Shown here: positions 6,129 through 6,253 of the stretch, piece by piece
Layout of the letters: the number at the start of each line of letters is the position of its first letter
How positions within the stretch are numbered: position 1 is the first letter of the stretch
DNA from: JAICJR01 sp036491015
GTDB lineage: Bacteria > Actinomycetota > Thermoleophilia > Solirubrobacterales > Thermoleophilaceae
NCBI GenBank assembly: GCA_036491015.1
Contig: DASXCV010000182.1
Location: forward strand, 1-6,253
Direction: 5' to 3'
DNA length: 6,253 nt
Notes under the pieces: model-generated
Told to the model about the DNA's origin: nothing
What the model saw: only the letters and a program-made list of their open reading frames with translations
Databases searched by the model: none
Program-made: the position numbers and the translations under genes

Positions 6129-6253
6129 ATGGCCGACCTCGTGGTCGCCGGCGCCGGGATGGCAGGGCTCGTGGCGGCAGCCCGCGCGCGCGAGCTGGGC
6201 GCCTCCGTCGAGCTGTACGAGAAGGGCGACCGGCCCGGCGGCTCGATGCTGCT
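6129..6253 (+). CDS. FAD-dependent oxidoreductase (N-terminal fragment)
   Basis: Only 41 codons are inside the window; the gene runs off the 3' edge. The product starts MADLVVAGAGMAGLVAAARA, a Rossmann-fold dinucleotide-binding motif (GAGMAG), followed about 20 residues later by VELYEKGDRPGGSMLL, where the acidic Glu at the end of strand 2 would bind the ribose of FAD and the GGS motif is typical of the fumarate reductase / 3-ketosteroid dehydrogenase-like flavoproteins. The exact family cannot be told from this piece. The ATG follows the VOC stop by 4 bases, with AGCCG just upstream as a weak ribosome-binding region, so the two genes are probably one transcription unit. Confidence 0.8.
   Translation, partial: MADLVVAGAGMAGLVAAARARELGASVELYEKGDRPGGSML

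Overview
The window is a gene-dense, strongly GC-rich stretch with every recognisable gene on the + strand. GTG starts, 4-base GTGA overlaps between genes and the presence of opcA point to a high-GC actinobacterium. The trehalase-type GH15 protein closely resembles the mycobacterial Rv2402 type as I remember it, and the zwf N-terminus resembles Thermoleophilia/Solirubrobacterales proteins. That placement is an inference from remembered family sequences, not a search.

Layout: (1) bases 3-152 are the last 49 codons of a short-form 6-phosphogluconate dehydrogenase (gnd). (2) Bases 151-202 hold a small array of 7-bp tandem repeats that begins inside the gnd stop codon and fills most of the gap to the next gene. 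(3) zwf (glucose-6-phosphate dehydrogenase, to 1722), opcA (its assembly/activation factor, 1719-2774) and pgl (6-phosphogluconolactonase, 2771-3463) follow with overlapping ends. (4) A GH15 trehalase/glucoamylase-like gene starts 13 bases later (3477-5399), with a plausible promoter of its own lying over the end of pgl. (5) A two-domain VOC (vicinal oxygen chelate) protein (5441-6124) is followed after 4 bases by the start of an FAD-dependent oxidoreductase (6129 to the window edge).

Function: gnd-zwf-opcA-pgl together encode the whole oxidative pentose phosphate branch, from glucose 6-phosphate to ribulose 5-phosphate with two NADPH, plus the OpcA partner of actinobacterial and cyanobacterial G6PDH. 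The trehalase-like enzyme could feed glucose from trehalose into this route after phosphorylation. The last two genes look like a separate redox unit of unknown substrate.

This is mostly an ordinary housekeeping region and I see no new multi-gene system. The points worth a second look are the lack of a standard start codon for full-length zwf, the heptamer array, a perfect 16-bp palindrome at the start of zwf, candidate short-leader or leaderless promoters before the GH15 and VOC genes, and a complete 2-His-1-Glu metal site in the C-terminal half of the VOC protein. No RNA gene, mobile element, CRISPR array or convincing terminator was found, and no stretch over 300 bases lacks a gene.
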